Shown: positions 27,807-36,823 of the stretch, piece after piece
How the letters are laid out: each line of letters begins with the position of its first letter
How positions within the stretch are numbered: position 1 is the first letter of the stretch
Origin: an uncultured Bdellovibrionales bacterium
GTDB lineage: Bacteria > Bdellovibrionota > Bdellovibrionia > Bdellovibrionales > UBA1609
DNA length: 64,000 nucleotides
NCBI GenBank assembly: GCA_938002015.1
Contig: CALLAU010000044.1
Coordinates: 1 to 64,000, forward strand
Reading direction: 5' to 3'
The notes under the pieces: model-generated
Told to the model about the DNA's origin: nothing
Database searches by the model: none
What the model saw: only the letters and a program-made list of their open reading frames with translations
Made by a program: the position numbers and the translations under genes

Positions 27807-28340
27807 ATGTTTGAACCTTTATTAAATCTTATGGAAGCAGGGGGAAATGTCTTATGGATACTTCTTCTTGTTTCATTCATTCTTTTAGTTTTACTAACTG
27901 AAAGAGCTTTATTTTATAAATTAGACTTTCTTCCACTTATGAAAGAAAGGCTTAACTCCTGGAAAGGTCTTAAACCTAAAAGAGAAGTAGATGCTATTTT
28001 TCAAAGACAGTATGAAGTTTCTTTATTAAAGGAGTCCCTTAAAAAAAGGATCTCTTTAATTGAAGTGATCACATTTATGTGCCCACTTTTTGGTTTGCTT
28101 GGAACGGTTACAGGAATGATTGCTGTTTTTGATGTGATGGCTTTTAAAGGTCTTGGTAATCCAAGATTAATGGCCTCTGGTGTATCGCAAGCAACTTTAC
28201 CAACTATGGTGAGTATGGTGATTGCGTTAATTGGTCTTATTGGCCTTAATTATTTAAAAAACTTAAGAATTAAACTTGAACAAGAAGTAGTTGATTCCTT
28301 TGAAATGGGACAAACTGCTCAAGCTAAAGAGGTTGTTTAA
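27807..28340 (+). CDS. exbB: ExbB proton channel subunit
   Basis: 177 residues with the MotA/TolQ/ExbB layout: a first TM (GNVLWILLLVSFILLVLLTERALF), a cytoplasmic loop, then CPLFGLLGTVTGMIAVFDVM and a last TM with TLPTMVSMVIALIGLIGL. It uses the proton motive force with ExbD to energise TonB. AGGAAAC lies before the ATG. Second ExbB-type gene in the operon after the TtpC-like gene; ExbD begins 1 base after its stop. Confidence 0.92.
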   Translation: MFEPLLNLMEAGGNVLWILLLVSFILLVLLTERALFYKLDFLPLMKERLNSWKGLKPKREVDAIFQRQYEVSLLKESLKKRISLIEVITFMCPLFGLLGTVTGMIAVFDVMAFKGLGNPRLMASGVSQATLPTMVSMVIALIGLIGLNYLKNLRIKLEQEVVDSFEMGQTAQAKEVV

Positions 28341-28341
28341 A

Positions 28342-28752
28342 ATGAGAAGAAGAAAAAGAGGAAATACAGAAGAAGCAGGAATAGACTTAACTCCAATGCT
28401 TGATGTGACTTTCATCATGCTCATTTTCTTTATTGTAACAACATCATTTGTTAAAGAAGCGGGTTTAGAAGTGAGTCGACCTTCTGCAAAATCTGCTAAG
28501 AAAAAAGAGAATGCTTCAATATTTGTTGCAATTGGTTCAAATGATGAGATCTGGGTTGATAAAAGACAAGTAGACATTAGATCTGTAAGAGCCAACGTTG
28601 AAAGGCTTCATGCTGAAAGCCCAGAGGGTGCAGTGATCATTCAAGCTGATCAAGGTTCAAAGACAGGTGTTTTAGTTAAAGTGATGGATCAGATAAAACT
28701 TGCAGGTGTAGAAGATATTTCAATCGCTGCTAAGGAAAGTGCGGCAAACTGA
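28342..28752 (+). CDS. exbD: ExbD proton channel subunit
   Basis: 136 residues from the ATG at 28342 (GAGG upstream). A basic N terminus is followed by the ExbD/TolR helix DLTPMLDVTFIMLIFFIV, whose Asp is the proton-carrying residue, and a periplasmic domain of about 90 residues. It forms the channel with ExbB and the TtpC-like protein. The stop TGA is one base from the TonB ATG. Confidence 0.93.
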   Translation: MRRRKRGNTEEAGIDLTPMLDVTFIMLIFFIVTTSFVKEAGLEVSRPSAKSAKKKENASIFVAIGSNDEIWVDKRQVDIRSVRANVERLHAESPEGAVIIQADQGSKTGVLVKVMDQIKLAGVEDISIAAKESAAN

Positions 28753-28753
28753 T

Positions 28754-29392
28754 ATGAAAAGAATTATTACTTTCTTATCAGTACCTACTTTCTTAGTACC
28801 TTTGGTGTTTTTAGGAATTGGCTACGTTATTAAGTCACCACAGAGTCTTGATAGTGGAAAAGAGAGGATGGACCTTTCTTTTCTTCGTACTATTAGACCA
28901 AGTGACTTAAATGAGCGAGAGAGAAAAAAACCAAAAGCTCCACCAAAAGTTCAAAAACAACCAAATACTCCTAAGCCAAAGGTTGCTAAGGTTTCTAAAC
29001 CAAAATCTTCTAATATGAAGATGCAGGCTATCCCCTTAAATTTAGCTCTTGATGTAGGTGGTGGCCCCTTTATTGGAGGAGTTGGAGCTGCTCAAGCAAC
29101 AGGTTCTGGAGATTCAGATATAGTTCCTATTGTTAAAGTTAATCCACAGTACCCTAGAGAAGCTGCAATGCGTGGTTTAGAAGGCTGGGTTCAGCTTGAA
29201 ATTGATATTGGTGCTGATGGTTCTGTAACAGGGGCTAAGGTAACAAACTCTAATCCAAGAAGAGTTTTTGATTCAAGTGCTAGGCGTGCGGCTATGAAGT
29301 ATAAGTATAAGCCTCAGGTAAAAGATGGAAAGCCTTACGCACTTAAAGGCCACCTCATTCAACTAGATTTTAAGTTAGAGGATGATTTTTAG
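28754..29392 (+). CDS. tonB: TonB energy transducer
   Basis: 212 residues from the ATG at 28754. A TM helix near the N terminus is followed by a Pro/Lys-rich spacer (KKPKAPPKVQKQPNTPKPK). The C-terminal TonB domain has PQYPREAAMRGLEGWVQLE, the G-x-V strand, FDSSARRAAMKYKYKP and the closing QLDFKLE. The short spacer fits the TonB2 type. It transmits energy from ExbBD to the outer membrane receptor. The TPR gene starts 1 base after its stop. Confidence 0.93.
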   Translation: MKRIITFLSVPTFLVPLVFLGIGYVIKSPQSLDSGKERMDLSFLRTIRPSDLNERERKKPKAPPKVQKQPNTPKPKVAKVSKPKSSNMKMQAIPLNLALDVGGGPFIGGVGAAQATGSGDSDIVPIVKVNPQYPREAAMRGLEGWVQLEIDIGADGSVTGAKVTNSNPRRVFDSSARRAAMKYKYKPQVKDGKPYALKGHLIQLDFKLEDDF

Positions 29393-29393
29393 T

Positions 29394-30650
29394 ATGAAGT
29401 TTTTAAATTTAAAATTTATTGTTATATGTCTTTTTACAAGTTCTCCAGTATCCTTTGCATTTAATATGGATATCACTCCTAAAGAATTAAAGAGAAAAAT
29501 TGAGAACAGGCCTTCTGGTGCTTTAACAGAGCAAACGCATAAGCTTCTTACAAGATCACAAGAAGACATTAAGGCGGGTGACTTTGAAGGTGGAGTAAGG
29601 ATTTTAGAGAAACTTGCTAAAAGAACTAAAAATAAACCAAGTGAGCAAGCTCAAGTTTTTCAAAACTTAGGTTTTGTATACTCACAAAAAGATAATCAAA
29701 AAAAAGCAAAAGAGTACTTTGAAAAAGCTCTAGATCTTGATGTTCTTCCTGAGGCTGCAACATTATCAACTCTTTATATTATAGGGCAAATTTATGCTTT
29801 AGAGGGTCAAAATGTTCAAGCTGAAAAAATATTAAAGTTATGGATTGGAACTGCGTCTCACCCAAATGGTCAGGCTTATGCAGCACTTGCAGCAGTTCAA
29901 ATAGCTCAAAAAAAGAAAAGAGAAGCTTTAGTTTCTATTCAAAAAGCAATTGATTTAGCTGCTGAACCAAAAGAGTCATGGCTTGCAACAGCTGTAAGTC
30001 TTTATTTTGAAAATAAACAGTATGATAAGGCTGCAAGGGTTTTAAAAGTTTTAGTTTCAACTAACCCCAAAAAAGAAAGTTACTGGAAGCAGTGGGCAGC
30101 AAGTCACTTAAGTGCTGATGAGGAAGAAGAGTCTTTAGTTGCTTTAGAGCTTGGACATTCAATGGGAATGGTTAAATCAGATAGTGATATTAAAAATATG
30201 ACAAGCCTGATGATGAGTACTGAAATCCCTTATAAAGCTGCAAAGTGGATGACTAAAAAACTTTCTAAAGCTGAGTTAAATAAGCTTAAGAATCAAAAAA
30301 TTCTAGCGGCAGCTTGGATTACGGCTAGAGAAAATAAAAAAGCTGTTAAAGTTTTAAAAAATATTCATAGAACTAATCCTGATGTAAAAACCTCAATTCA
30401 ACTTGGTCAAATTCTTTTAGAAGATGAAAAGTGGAGTGAGGCTTTATCTGTTTTTGAAAAATCTAAGACCTTATCTCCTGAAAAATCTGATAAAGAGCAG
30501 ATCTACGTTGGTCTAGGTATATCAGCATATAACCTTGGTAAATTAGAGCAGTCTAGAGAGAGTTTTTTAAAGGTGGCTGACTCTTCAGATGCAGCTCAGA
30601 CTTGGCTTAATTTCATTCAATCTCAAGGTGAAACGTCAGAAAGCCTCTAA
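29394..30650 (+). CDS. Periplasmic TPR protein of the TonB2 cluster
   Basis: 418 residues from the ATG at 29394, with GAGGATG overlapping the end of tonB. A signal peptide ends near VSFAF. The rest is a solenoid of tetratricopeptide repeats, for example FQNLGFVYSQKDNQKKAKEY and TAVSLYFENKQYDKAARVLK. A TPR protein is the usual last gene of the Vibrio-type TonB2 cluster. It probably binds cluster components in the periplasm; its exact job is not known. Confidence 0.8.
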   Translation: MKFLNLKFIVICLFTSSPVSFAFNMDITPKELKRKIENRPSGALTEQTHKLLTRSQEDIKAGDFEGGVRILEKLAKRTKNKPSEQAQVFQNLGFVYSQKDNQKKAKEYFEKALDLDVLPEAATLSTLYIIGQIYALEGQNVQAEKILKLWIGTASHPNGQAYAALAAVQIAQKKKREALVSIQKAIDLAAEPKESWLATAVSLYFENKQYDKAARVLKVLVSTNPKKESYWKQWAASHLSADEEEESLVALELGHSMGMVKSDSDIKNMTSLMMSTEIPYKAAKWMTKKLSKAELNKLKNQKILAAAWITARENKKAVKVLKNIHRTNPDVKTSIQLGQILLEDEKWSEALSVFEKSKTLSPEKSDKEQIYVGLGISAYNLGKLEQSRESFLKVADSSDAAQTWLNFIQSQGETSESL

Positions 30651-30733
30651 TTTCTATTTGAGCTCTTTTTAACTTAAAAGTCATAATCAGTCCTGATTCA
30701 GCCGAAAAAAGGTGTGAAGAATTAGGATGGATT

Positions 30734-32494
30734 ATGAGTTTTGATTATGATCAGTTAAAAGCAAAAGAAGGCGACGACGGAAGTTTCTGGGCAAGTTACA
30801 GTGATTTATTTATGGTACTTTCCTTAGTATTTTTACTTCTCTATGTGGTTTCTGGACTTCGTTCAGGAACTTACTCTGTTCAAAAGAATATTGAATACGA
30901 AAGGGTTAAGAAAGAGAACCAACGTTTAAAGTCTGAAAATGAAATCTTTAACACTCAAAAAGATAATTATCTTGCTACAGGTGCTACAAAATCTGAACAA
31001 AAGACCTATGAAGACCTTATGGGTCAGTTAGATCTTTTACAGGATGAGGCTAAAAAAGAGAAAGAAGATTTAAGGCAAGCTGCTCGTGAGAATGAGAAAA
31101 AAGAGAAGGCTCTTAATAAGTATCAGCAAATGATTAAGAATGTGATTAACTCAAACCTTGTTGCTGCTAAAAGGAATAAAAGAAAAGATAAGATTTTAGT
31201 TAAGCAAGATAAAGTTATTGATCAGAAAAAATCTGAGATCAGAAAGCTTAATTCTACAGTTGCTAAAAAAGAGAAGCAAATTAAGAGGAATGAAAAAGAG
31301 ATTAAAGAAACTAATAAGAGTCTTGATCAAACTGTAGCAAAACTTCAAAAAGCTTATAAGAAAAATGAGATCACTAAGACTCAAATGAATAAAGCAATTA
31401 GAAAGTGGAAGAAAAAATCTCAGGCTAAAATTGCAAAGCTTGAAGAAGCTAAGCAAGAAGTTAGACAAGAACTTCAAAAAGCTCAGACTAGTATTGCAAA
31501 AGCTGAGCAAGTTATTGAACAAAAGCAACAACAACTTGAAGAGCAAGATGACACGATCACTAGTTTAGAACGTCAAAAGCAAGCTAAGATTCAAGAAATT
31601 GCAGAGATGCGAGATGATTTTAAAGATCAACAGAGTCAGGCAAAAAGAGAATTTAATGAACAGTTAAAGAAGCAAAGAATGTCTGCTCGTGCTAGAGCTA
31701 AAAAGATTGAAGAGTTTAGGAAGAAGCTTGAAGCTGAAAAAGCTGAGAATGAAGCTGAAATTGCTCAACTTGAAGATGCTGTTAACGATTCAAGATCAAG
31801 ACTTAGTAAAACTAAAGCTGATCTTGAGGCGTCAAAGAATGCTGAAAGTCGAGCTATGGCTTCAGTTGGCAAACTTAAGACTCAGAATAAAGGTCTATCA
31901 AAAGACTTAAAGAGTGCAGAAGCAAAGCTTAATGCAAAAAAAGAACTTGTTAAAAGTATAAAGGCGAACCTTGCAGCTGCAGGTTTAAAAGCAGAAGTTG
32001 ATGGCAAAACTGGTGATGTTTTACTTAGTTTTGGTGATGAGTACTTTGACACAGGAAAAGCTAATCTTAAAGGGAAGATGGAGGCGACTTTAGAAAAGTT
32101 TATGCCTGCATACTCTGAGAGCTTATTATCTAATCCAAAGATTGCTAAAAAAATCAATAGTATTAAAATTGTTGGATTTGCTTCACCTACATATAAGGGA
32201 AAGTACATTAGTCCAAAGTCACTTAATCCTGAGCATCAAGAAGCGATTAAGTATAACCTTGATTTAAGTTATAAGAGAGCAAAATCAATCTTCTCTCATA
32301 TTTTTGATAAGAATAAAATGGTTTATAAGCATCAGCAAGACATCTTACCTCTTGTAGAAGTTGTAGGTAGAAGTTTTCTAGCGGATGGAAGTGAGAGAGA
32401 TATAGCAAGTGGTATATCAACAAGAGACTATTGTTCAAAGTATGATTGTAAAAAAGCACAAAAAGTTATTATTAAATTTGATTTAGATGATTAA
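30734..32494 (+). CDS. MotB-like protein with a long coiled coil and OmpA-like end
   Basis: 586 residues. The only TM helix (about 17-40) is preceded by FWASYSDLF, which matches the stator motif of MotB-type proteins and puts Asp24 at the ion-carrying position. Residues about 55-400 are a very long Lys/Glu/Gln-rich coiled coil, which would be periplasmic. The C-terminal region (about 425-586) looks like an OmpA/MotB wall-binding fold: LLSFGDEYFDTGKANLKG, SIKIVGFASP and NLDLSYKRAKSIF as the equivalent of the S-x-x-R-A helix. It carries an insertion and two Cys near the end. AGGATGGATT precedes the ATG. The MotA-like partner is 51 bases downstream. ZorB of Zorya systems and gliding motors have similar designs. 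Confidence 0.7.
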   Translation: MSFDYDQLKAKEGDDGSFWASYSDLFMVLSLVFLLLYVVSGLRSGTYSVQKNIEYERVKKENQRLKSENEIFNTQKDNYLATGATKSEQKTYEDLMGQLDLLQDEAKKEKEDLRQAARENEKKEKALNKYQQMIKNVINSNLVAAKRNKRKDKILVKQDKVIDQKKSEIRKLNSTVAKKEKQIKRNEKEIKETNKSLDQTVAKLQKAYKKNEITKTQMNKAIRKWKKKSQAKIAKLEEAKQEVRQELQKAQTSIAKAEQVIEQKQQQLEEQDDTITSLERQKQAKIQEIAEMRDDFKDQQSQAKREFNEQLKKQRMSARARAKKIEEFRKKLEAEKAENEAEIAQLEDAVNDSRSRLSKTKADLEASKNAESRAMASVGKLKTQNKGLSKDLKSAEAKLNAKKELVKSIKANLAAAGLKAEVDGKTGDVLLSFGDEYFDTGKANLKGKMEATLEKFMPAYSESLLSNPKIAKKINSIKIVGFASPTYKGKYISPKSLNPEHQEAIKYNLDLSYKRAKSIFSHIFDKNKMVYKHQQDILPLVEVVGRSFLADGSERDIASGISTRDYCSKYDCKKAQKVIIKFDLDD

Positions 32495-32545
32495 GAAAAA
32501 AGAGTTTTTAAAGAAGAATAGTAAGGGATAGGGAGAAATAAAAAA

Positions 32546-33460
32546 ATGGAAACGGGTTTTATCCAAAGTTTTATCGAATTTTTAGTTGTGTTTGCAACAG
32601 ACTGGTTGCTGCCAATTATGGGTGTGGCCTTTTTTGGCGCCATAGCATTAAGACTGTTGGTCTATTACACTATTAATAGACAAGAGTGGTTTGCTATTGA
32701 GTTTCAAAAAAGACTAGATGATTTTATTGATTCAGATCAGTTTAAAAATAAATCTTCTCACTCTTACTACCTCACTACTAAAAAGCTTTTAGAAAAAACT
32801 TATTATGAGTTATTTGAAGTAAGATCATATATGAAAAGAAGAAAGCCTGATTTTATTATGAGCTTTACTGATAGAATATTTCTTATTCAACAAGGTACAG
32901 CTTGGTTTGTAAGAGATATTTTAAAACAATTAAAATTTTTACCTTACCAAAAGCAAAGCCATCCAAAGATTTTTGAGATTTCTAGAAGTACATTTCAGAG
33001 AAACCCATGTTTTAATAGAGTTTTTGGAATCATTCCAACATCAGTAGTGTCTGACTTACTAAACCTTCTTCCTGGTTTATTTATTGTTATGGGTATTCTA
33101 GGTACATTCCTAGGTATTTCTCAGGCTCTACCTGACTTAGGTGCTATGGATCTTTCTGATATGGAAGGAACAAAGATGGTAATGGATCAGTTTCTACTTA
33201 AGATTTCATTCTCCATGGGTACTTCAATTATGGGTATCGTACTTTCTTTTACAATGAGTCTTATAAACACTTTCTTATCTCCAAATAAAGCATTTATTAA
33301 TGCTGTAGAGAGAATGGAGAATGCTTTATACACGATCTGGAATATCAGTGATAATAACAGTATTCCTTCAAATGTAGTTGATTTTGATGAGCACAAAGAC
33401 CCTGTAGCTGCTCTTGCTGAACAGGCCATCGATAGGCAGGTTGGTAAAAAAGCATCATAG
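32546..33460 (+). CDS. MotA/TolQ-like ion-channel subunit
   Basis: 304 residues with three predicted TM segments: about 19-41 (LPIMGVAFFGAIALRLLVYY), 172-197 (LPGLFIVMGILGTFLGISQA) and 217-243 (KISFSMGTSIMGIVLSFTMS). The last two follow the MotA/TolQ/ExbB signature, and a cytoplasmic loop of about 130 residues lies between helices 1 and 2. The GxLGTFLGIxxxL pattern is closest in feel to ZorA-type and unassigned MotA-like families, not to flagellar MotA. With the MotB-like gene upstream it forms a probable ion-driven stator. A strong terminator follows. Confidence 0.75.
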   Translation: METGFIQSFIEFLVVFATDWLLPIMGVAFFGAIALRLLVYYTINRQEWFAIEFQKRLDDFIDSDQFKNKSSHSYYLTTKKLLEKTYYELFEVRSYMKRRKPDFIMSFTDRIFLIQQGTAWFVRDILKQLKFLPYQKQSHPKIFEISRSTFQRNPCFNRVFGIIPTSVVSDLLNLLPGLFIVMGILGTFLGISQALPDLGAMDLSDMEGTKMVMDQFLLKISFSMGTSIMGIVLSFTMSLINTFLSPNKAFINAVERMENALYTIWNISDNNSIPSNVVDFDEHKDPVAALAEQAIDRQVGKKAS

Positions 33461-33508
33461 AAAAATAATTTCAAAACTAGGCCCAAGGTCTAGTTCAAAA
33501 ACAAGTCT

Positions 33509-33546
33509 AAAGCTCCGATAAAAAATCGGGGCTTTTTGTTTTTTTT
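33509..33546 (+). terminator. Rho-independent terminator after the MotA-like gene
   Basis: AAAGCTCCGAT (33509-33519) pairs with ATCGGGGCTTT (33525-33535) in an 11-bp stem with one G-U pair, followed by TTGTTTTTTTT. It ends the stator transcript and separates it from the FHA gene, which needs its own promoter or read-through. Confidence 0.88.
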
Positions 33547-33615
33547 AAGATAAAAAAGAAAAAAGTCCTGCATTTTTAGATGAGCACAAATATAAAGGGT
33601 TAAGGTAAATAAATA

Positions 33616-36600
33616 GTGGATGTAAAAGGCTTTAAAGTCACACTTTATACAAATAAAGGACAGACGGAAGAGGTCGTTAATGGCTTAAAAATGGAAGTTG
33701 GTAGAAATGTTACTGCTGACCTTCCTATTATGGCTAATGGCGTATCTAGAGCACATCTGCACGTTGCATATAAAGAGGGTGAGATTTTTGTTACAGACCT
33801 TGCTTCGACAAATGGTACTTATATTGGGGGCTCAAGGCTTCAAGCTAATAAACCAGTAGTTTATGAGCCGGGAAAAAGAATTAGCCTTGGTCAAGCTGGC
33901 TGTTTTTTAAGATTAGAAATGGCGGGTTTAAAAGAAAATACTGATTCTCAAATTTCTAAAGTAGCAGAGACTCAAGAGCCTGCTGCAGCTCCTCCTCCTA
34001 CAAATCAAGTTTCATCAGTTGTTTTTACTGAAAAAGAAAAAGAAGACTTTAGAGAAGAAACAAAAAGTAAGTTAAGAGCTGAGCTAATAGAAGAGGCAAA
34101 GCTTGAAGCAAAAAAAGAAATTCAAAATGAAATTGAAAAAACAAGAAAGCAAAGAGAAGACGCTAAAAAAGCTAATCAAGATGAAAAAACTAGCGTTGGT
34201 GTAATTACTAATTCGGGTGCCCACAAGCAAGGTTCAGCTCTTACTCAAGAAACGGGGATTTTTAATGTTTTTGCAAACGCTGTATCAAGTATTGCAGGGC
34301 CTACGGATAATGATGCAAAAGCAAAGAAAAAAGCGCATAAGTATATTCAAAATGCTGAAAAACTTGTTCAACAAAGAAAGAAAGAAGCTGAATCAGCTAT
34401 TAGAAATGGTTTAGGTAGAGCGAGAGCTCAAGCTAAAGATATAGTTGAGCAGGCTAAGAAAAAGTCTTTAGAAATAAATGATGAAAACAATAAAAAATTA
34501 GAAAAAGCACAGAATGAAGCTGCTGAATTAAAAAGAGAAGCTCAAAAGTATGTCGAAAAAGTTAAGATTGAAAATGCAAAATTAGAAGAGCGACTTGCGT
34601 TTTTGAAGAAAGACATTGAAGAGTATCAAGCTAACTACTCAGAAAAAGAGAAGTCATTAAAAGACCTTCAAAAACAGTATAGTAATTTACAAAATGAGCA
34701 TGATAAAAAAGCTAAGAGTCTCAACCAAGTAGTCGATAATTTAGAGAAGGACATTTCAGATAAAAAAAGAGATCTAGAGAGGGTACAAAAAAAGCAAGAA
34801 GCTGATATTCAGGATCATCAAGCTAAACTAGATACTTTTGAAAGAAAGTATGATGAATTTAATAGAGTTTATAAGAATGAGTTAGAGGCTTTTGAAAAAA
34901 TAAAAATTGAAAAAGATGAAAATGAAGAAAAAGTTAAGACTTATCATAATGAGTTTTTAGAGCTTGAGAAGCAATCTAATACAAAGAAAATTGCTTTTAA
35001 GAAAGTAGAGGATAAGTTAGAGCGAGCTATTGAAAAATATGAAGCTGAAATGAAAGAGATGGAAGCTACAAAAGCTAAATCTCAGGCTCAAATTGACTCT
35101 GAAATACAAAATAAAATCTCTGAAGCTGAAAATAAAGCCCAAGAGCTTACTCGATCTGCTCAAGAAGAAGCTGAAAGGGTGAGAGAAGAGCTTTATCAAG
35201 AAATTGAGAATGTTAAAGCGGCTGCTAAAGAAGAATCTGAGGGACTTTTATCTAGAAGTAGAAAAGAAGCAGAAGAGCTTTTAACAAGAAGTCGTACTGA
35301 GTCAGAAGAGCTTGTTTCAAGATCTAATAAAGAAGCTGAGGAAATGTGGACATCAGCTCAAAAAAGAAGTGAAGAGCTTTTAAGTGAATCACAAAGTAAA
35401 AGTCAGGAGCTTGTTTCAAGTGCTCAAACTGAGAGGGATGAAATCCTAAACAGAGCTAGGGAAAAAGAAGCCTCTATTGATAATATAGTTGAAACAAGAT
35501 TAGCTGAAATATCTCAAAAAGAACAAGAAGCTTTAAGAGTTGCTCAAGAGAAATTAGATGAAGCTGAAAGAATACTTGCTCAAGAAAGAGAGAAAGCGCA
35601 TGCAGAAGCAAATAGTATTCTTACTTCTGCAAAGGAGAATTCAGACTCAATATTAACATCAGCTCAGTCTGAGTCTGAATCTTTATTAAGTGCCGCAAAC
35701 TCAAAATCATCTGAAATCATTAAGTCTGCTGAAGAAGAAAAAGAAAGCCTCTTAATTGGTTTACAAACTAGAGAAAAAGAACAAATTGAGTATTTTGAGA
35801 AAGAAAGACAAAAATTTCATGATGAAATTAAAGGTATGCGTTCTAATGAGAAGCAGTCTTTAGAATCAGAGCTTGCGGAATTAAAGGTAAGTCAAATTAG
35901 AGAAATCGATCTAGAAGTTGAAAAGAAAAAGTCACTTCAAAATGAATTTAAGAAAGAGCAAGCAGATGTTTGGTCTAAAAGCATTGGTATTTCACTCCAG
36001 AACAGTTTGACTAAGAAATTTGAATTTGTTGCTGAAGATCCTGCACTTATAAGAGAAGAAATTGAGAGAATTTCAAGAAGTATCTTAATTGGTGAGGTTC
36101 CTGAAGAGCAAGAAGAGATAAGAAAACTTATGAATTTTGATCCTGCTAGGATTAAAAAAGTGAAAAAATACTGGAGAAATGCAGCTATATCTGGTGTTTT
36201 AGGTATTACTGCTTTAGTAATGTCTCCATATATAACAAGAACTGTTAAAAAGAATGTTGCTGAAATTGCTAAAAATAAAAAAGAAGCAAGTGCTGAGTAT
36301 GTGAAAAATGTTGAGAAGAAAAGACAAGAAGAGAGAAGATTTACTCCTAAAAAAGTTAACGTTTATAAAGACACTTATACAGATAGAGTTTTGTATACAA
36401 AGAATTATGTAAAAAATGAACTTGATAAGTCATACAGAGAAGAGTGGTCTCTTAATCTAGATACATACTTTGTCGAGACGTTAAGACTTTCAGATAATGC
36501 TATTTTTGCTTTTATCTCTAAGGAGTCAATTCTTATACAGGATCTTAAAAAGCTTAGAGAAAAGATCAATGCTCAAAGAAAAGATGAAGGCATTCAAAAG

Positions 36601-36741
36601 ATGAGAGACTTAGAGCTTGCATTTGAAAAGGATGTTAAAAAGCTTGTAAAAACAGAGGGTAAATACATGATGTTCACAAACTTTAAGCGTGATTATTATA
36701 AGAAAGTATTCAACCCAGACCGTATTCCAGCTAATAAATAG
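33616..36741 (+). CDS. Large FHA-domain coiled-coil membrane protein
   Basis: 1041 residues, with a GTG start at 33616 after TTAAGG. The N-terminal FHA domain (about 5-95) is canonical: VEVGRNVTAD, NGVSRAHLHV, DLASTNGTYIGG, so it should bind phosphothreonine peptides. A Pro/Ala linker and a huge coiled coil (about 130-790) follow, including 11-residue repeats of the type S-R-x-E-A-E-E-L-L around 550-620. One TM helix (about 855-878) then leads to a periplasmic C-terminal domain with DTYTDRVLYTKNYVKNELDKSYREEW. The protein at 14275-16941 has the same architecture and C-terminal motif. Position next to the MotA/MotB-like pair suggests a regulatory or structural link; that is inference. Confidence 0.75.
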   Translation: MDVKGFKVTLYTNKGQTEEVVNGLKMEVGRNVTADLPIMANGVSRAHLHVAYKEGEIFVTDLASTNGTYIGGSRLQANKPVVYEPGKRISLGQAGCFLRLEMAGLKENTDSQISKVAETQEPAAAPPPTNQVSSVVFTEKEKEDFREETKSKLRAELIEEAKLEAKKEIQNEIEKTRKQREDAKKANQDEKTSVGVITNSGAHKQGSALTQETGIFNVFANAVSSIAGPTDNDAKAKKKAHKYIQNAEKLVQQRKKEAESAIRNGLGRARAQAKDIVEQAKKKSLEINDENNKKLEKAQNEAAELKREAQKYVEKVKIENAKLEERLAFLKKDIEEYQANYSEKEKSLKDLQKQYSNLQNEHDKKAKSLNQVVDNLEKDISDKKRDLERVQKKQEADIQDHQAKLDTFERKYDEFNRVYKNELEAFEKIKIEKDENEEKVKTYHNEFLELEKQSNTKKIAFKKVEDKLERAIEKYEAEMKEMEATKAKSQAQIDSEIQNKISEAENKAQELTRSAQEEAERVREELYQEIENVKAAAKEESEGLLSRSRKEAEELLTRSRTESEELVSRSNKEAEEMWTSAQKRSEELLSESQSKSQELVSSAQTERDEILNRAREKEASIDNIVETRLAEISQKEQEALRVAQEKLDEAERILAQEREKAHAEANSILTSAKENSDSILTSAQSESESLLSAANSKSSEIIKSAEEEKESLLIGLQTREKEQIEYFEKERQKFHDEIKGMRSNEKQSLESELAELKVSQIREIDLEVEKKKSLQNEFKKEQADVWSKSIGISLQNSLTKKFEFVAEDPALIREEIERISRSILIGEVPEEQEEIRKLMNFDPARIKKVKKYWRNAAISGVLGITALVMSPYITRTVKKNVAEIAKNKKEASAEYVKNVEKKRQEERRFTPKKVNVYKDTYTDRVLYTKNYVKNELDKSYREEWSLNLDTYFVETLRLSDNAIFAFISKESILIQDLKKLREKINAQRKDEGIQKMRDLELAFEKDVKKLVKTEGKYMMFTNFKRDYYKKVFNPDRIPANK

Positions 36742-36788
36742 GTGTAAGTATTTAATATAACTGAGTATTATAATTATAATAAAATAAC

Positions 36789-36818
36789 TTGCATGGTAAG
36801 TAAGTACTTACTTATAAT
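36789..36818 (+). promoter_or_regulatory. Promoter and palindromic operator of the TetR operon
   Basis: TTGCAT (36789-36794) and TATAAT (36813-36818) form a -35/-10 pair with an 18-base spacer. The spacer carries the perfect 18-bp palindrome TAAGTAAGTACTTACTTA (36797-36814), overlapping the -10. Transcription would start around 36825, at the tetR ATG (36824). A TetR dimer bound here would block RNA polymerase, so autorepression is likely. Confidence 0.7.
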
Positions 36819-36823
36819 AAATT

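Noticed and set aside
30734..33460. A Zorya defence system (ZorA/ZorB-like motor pair)
   Set aside because: The motor pair is similar in design, but no ZorC, ZorD helicase or ZorE nuclease is adjacent, the coil lies in the MotB-like partner rather than the MotA-like one, and the neighbours are TonB and FHA genes.
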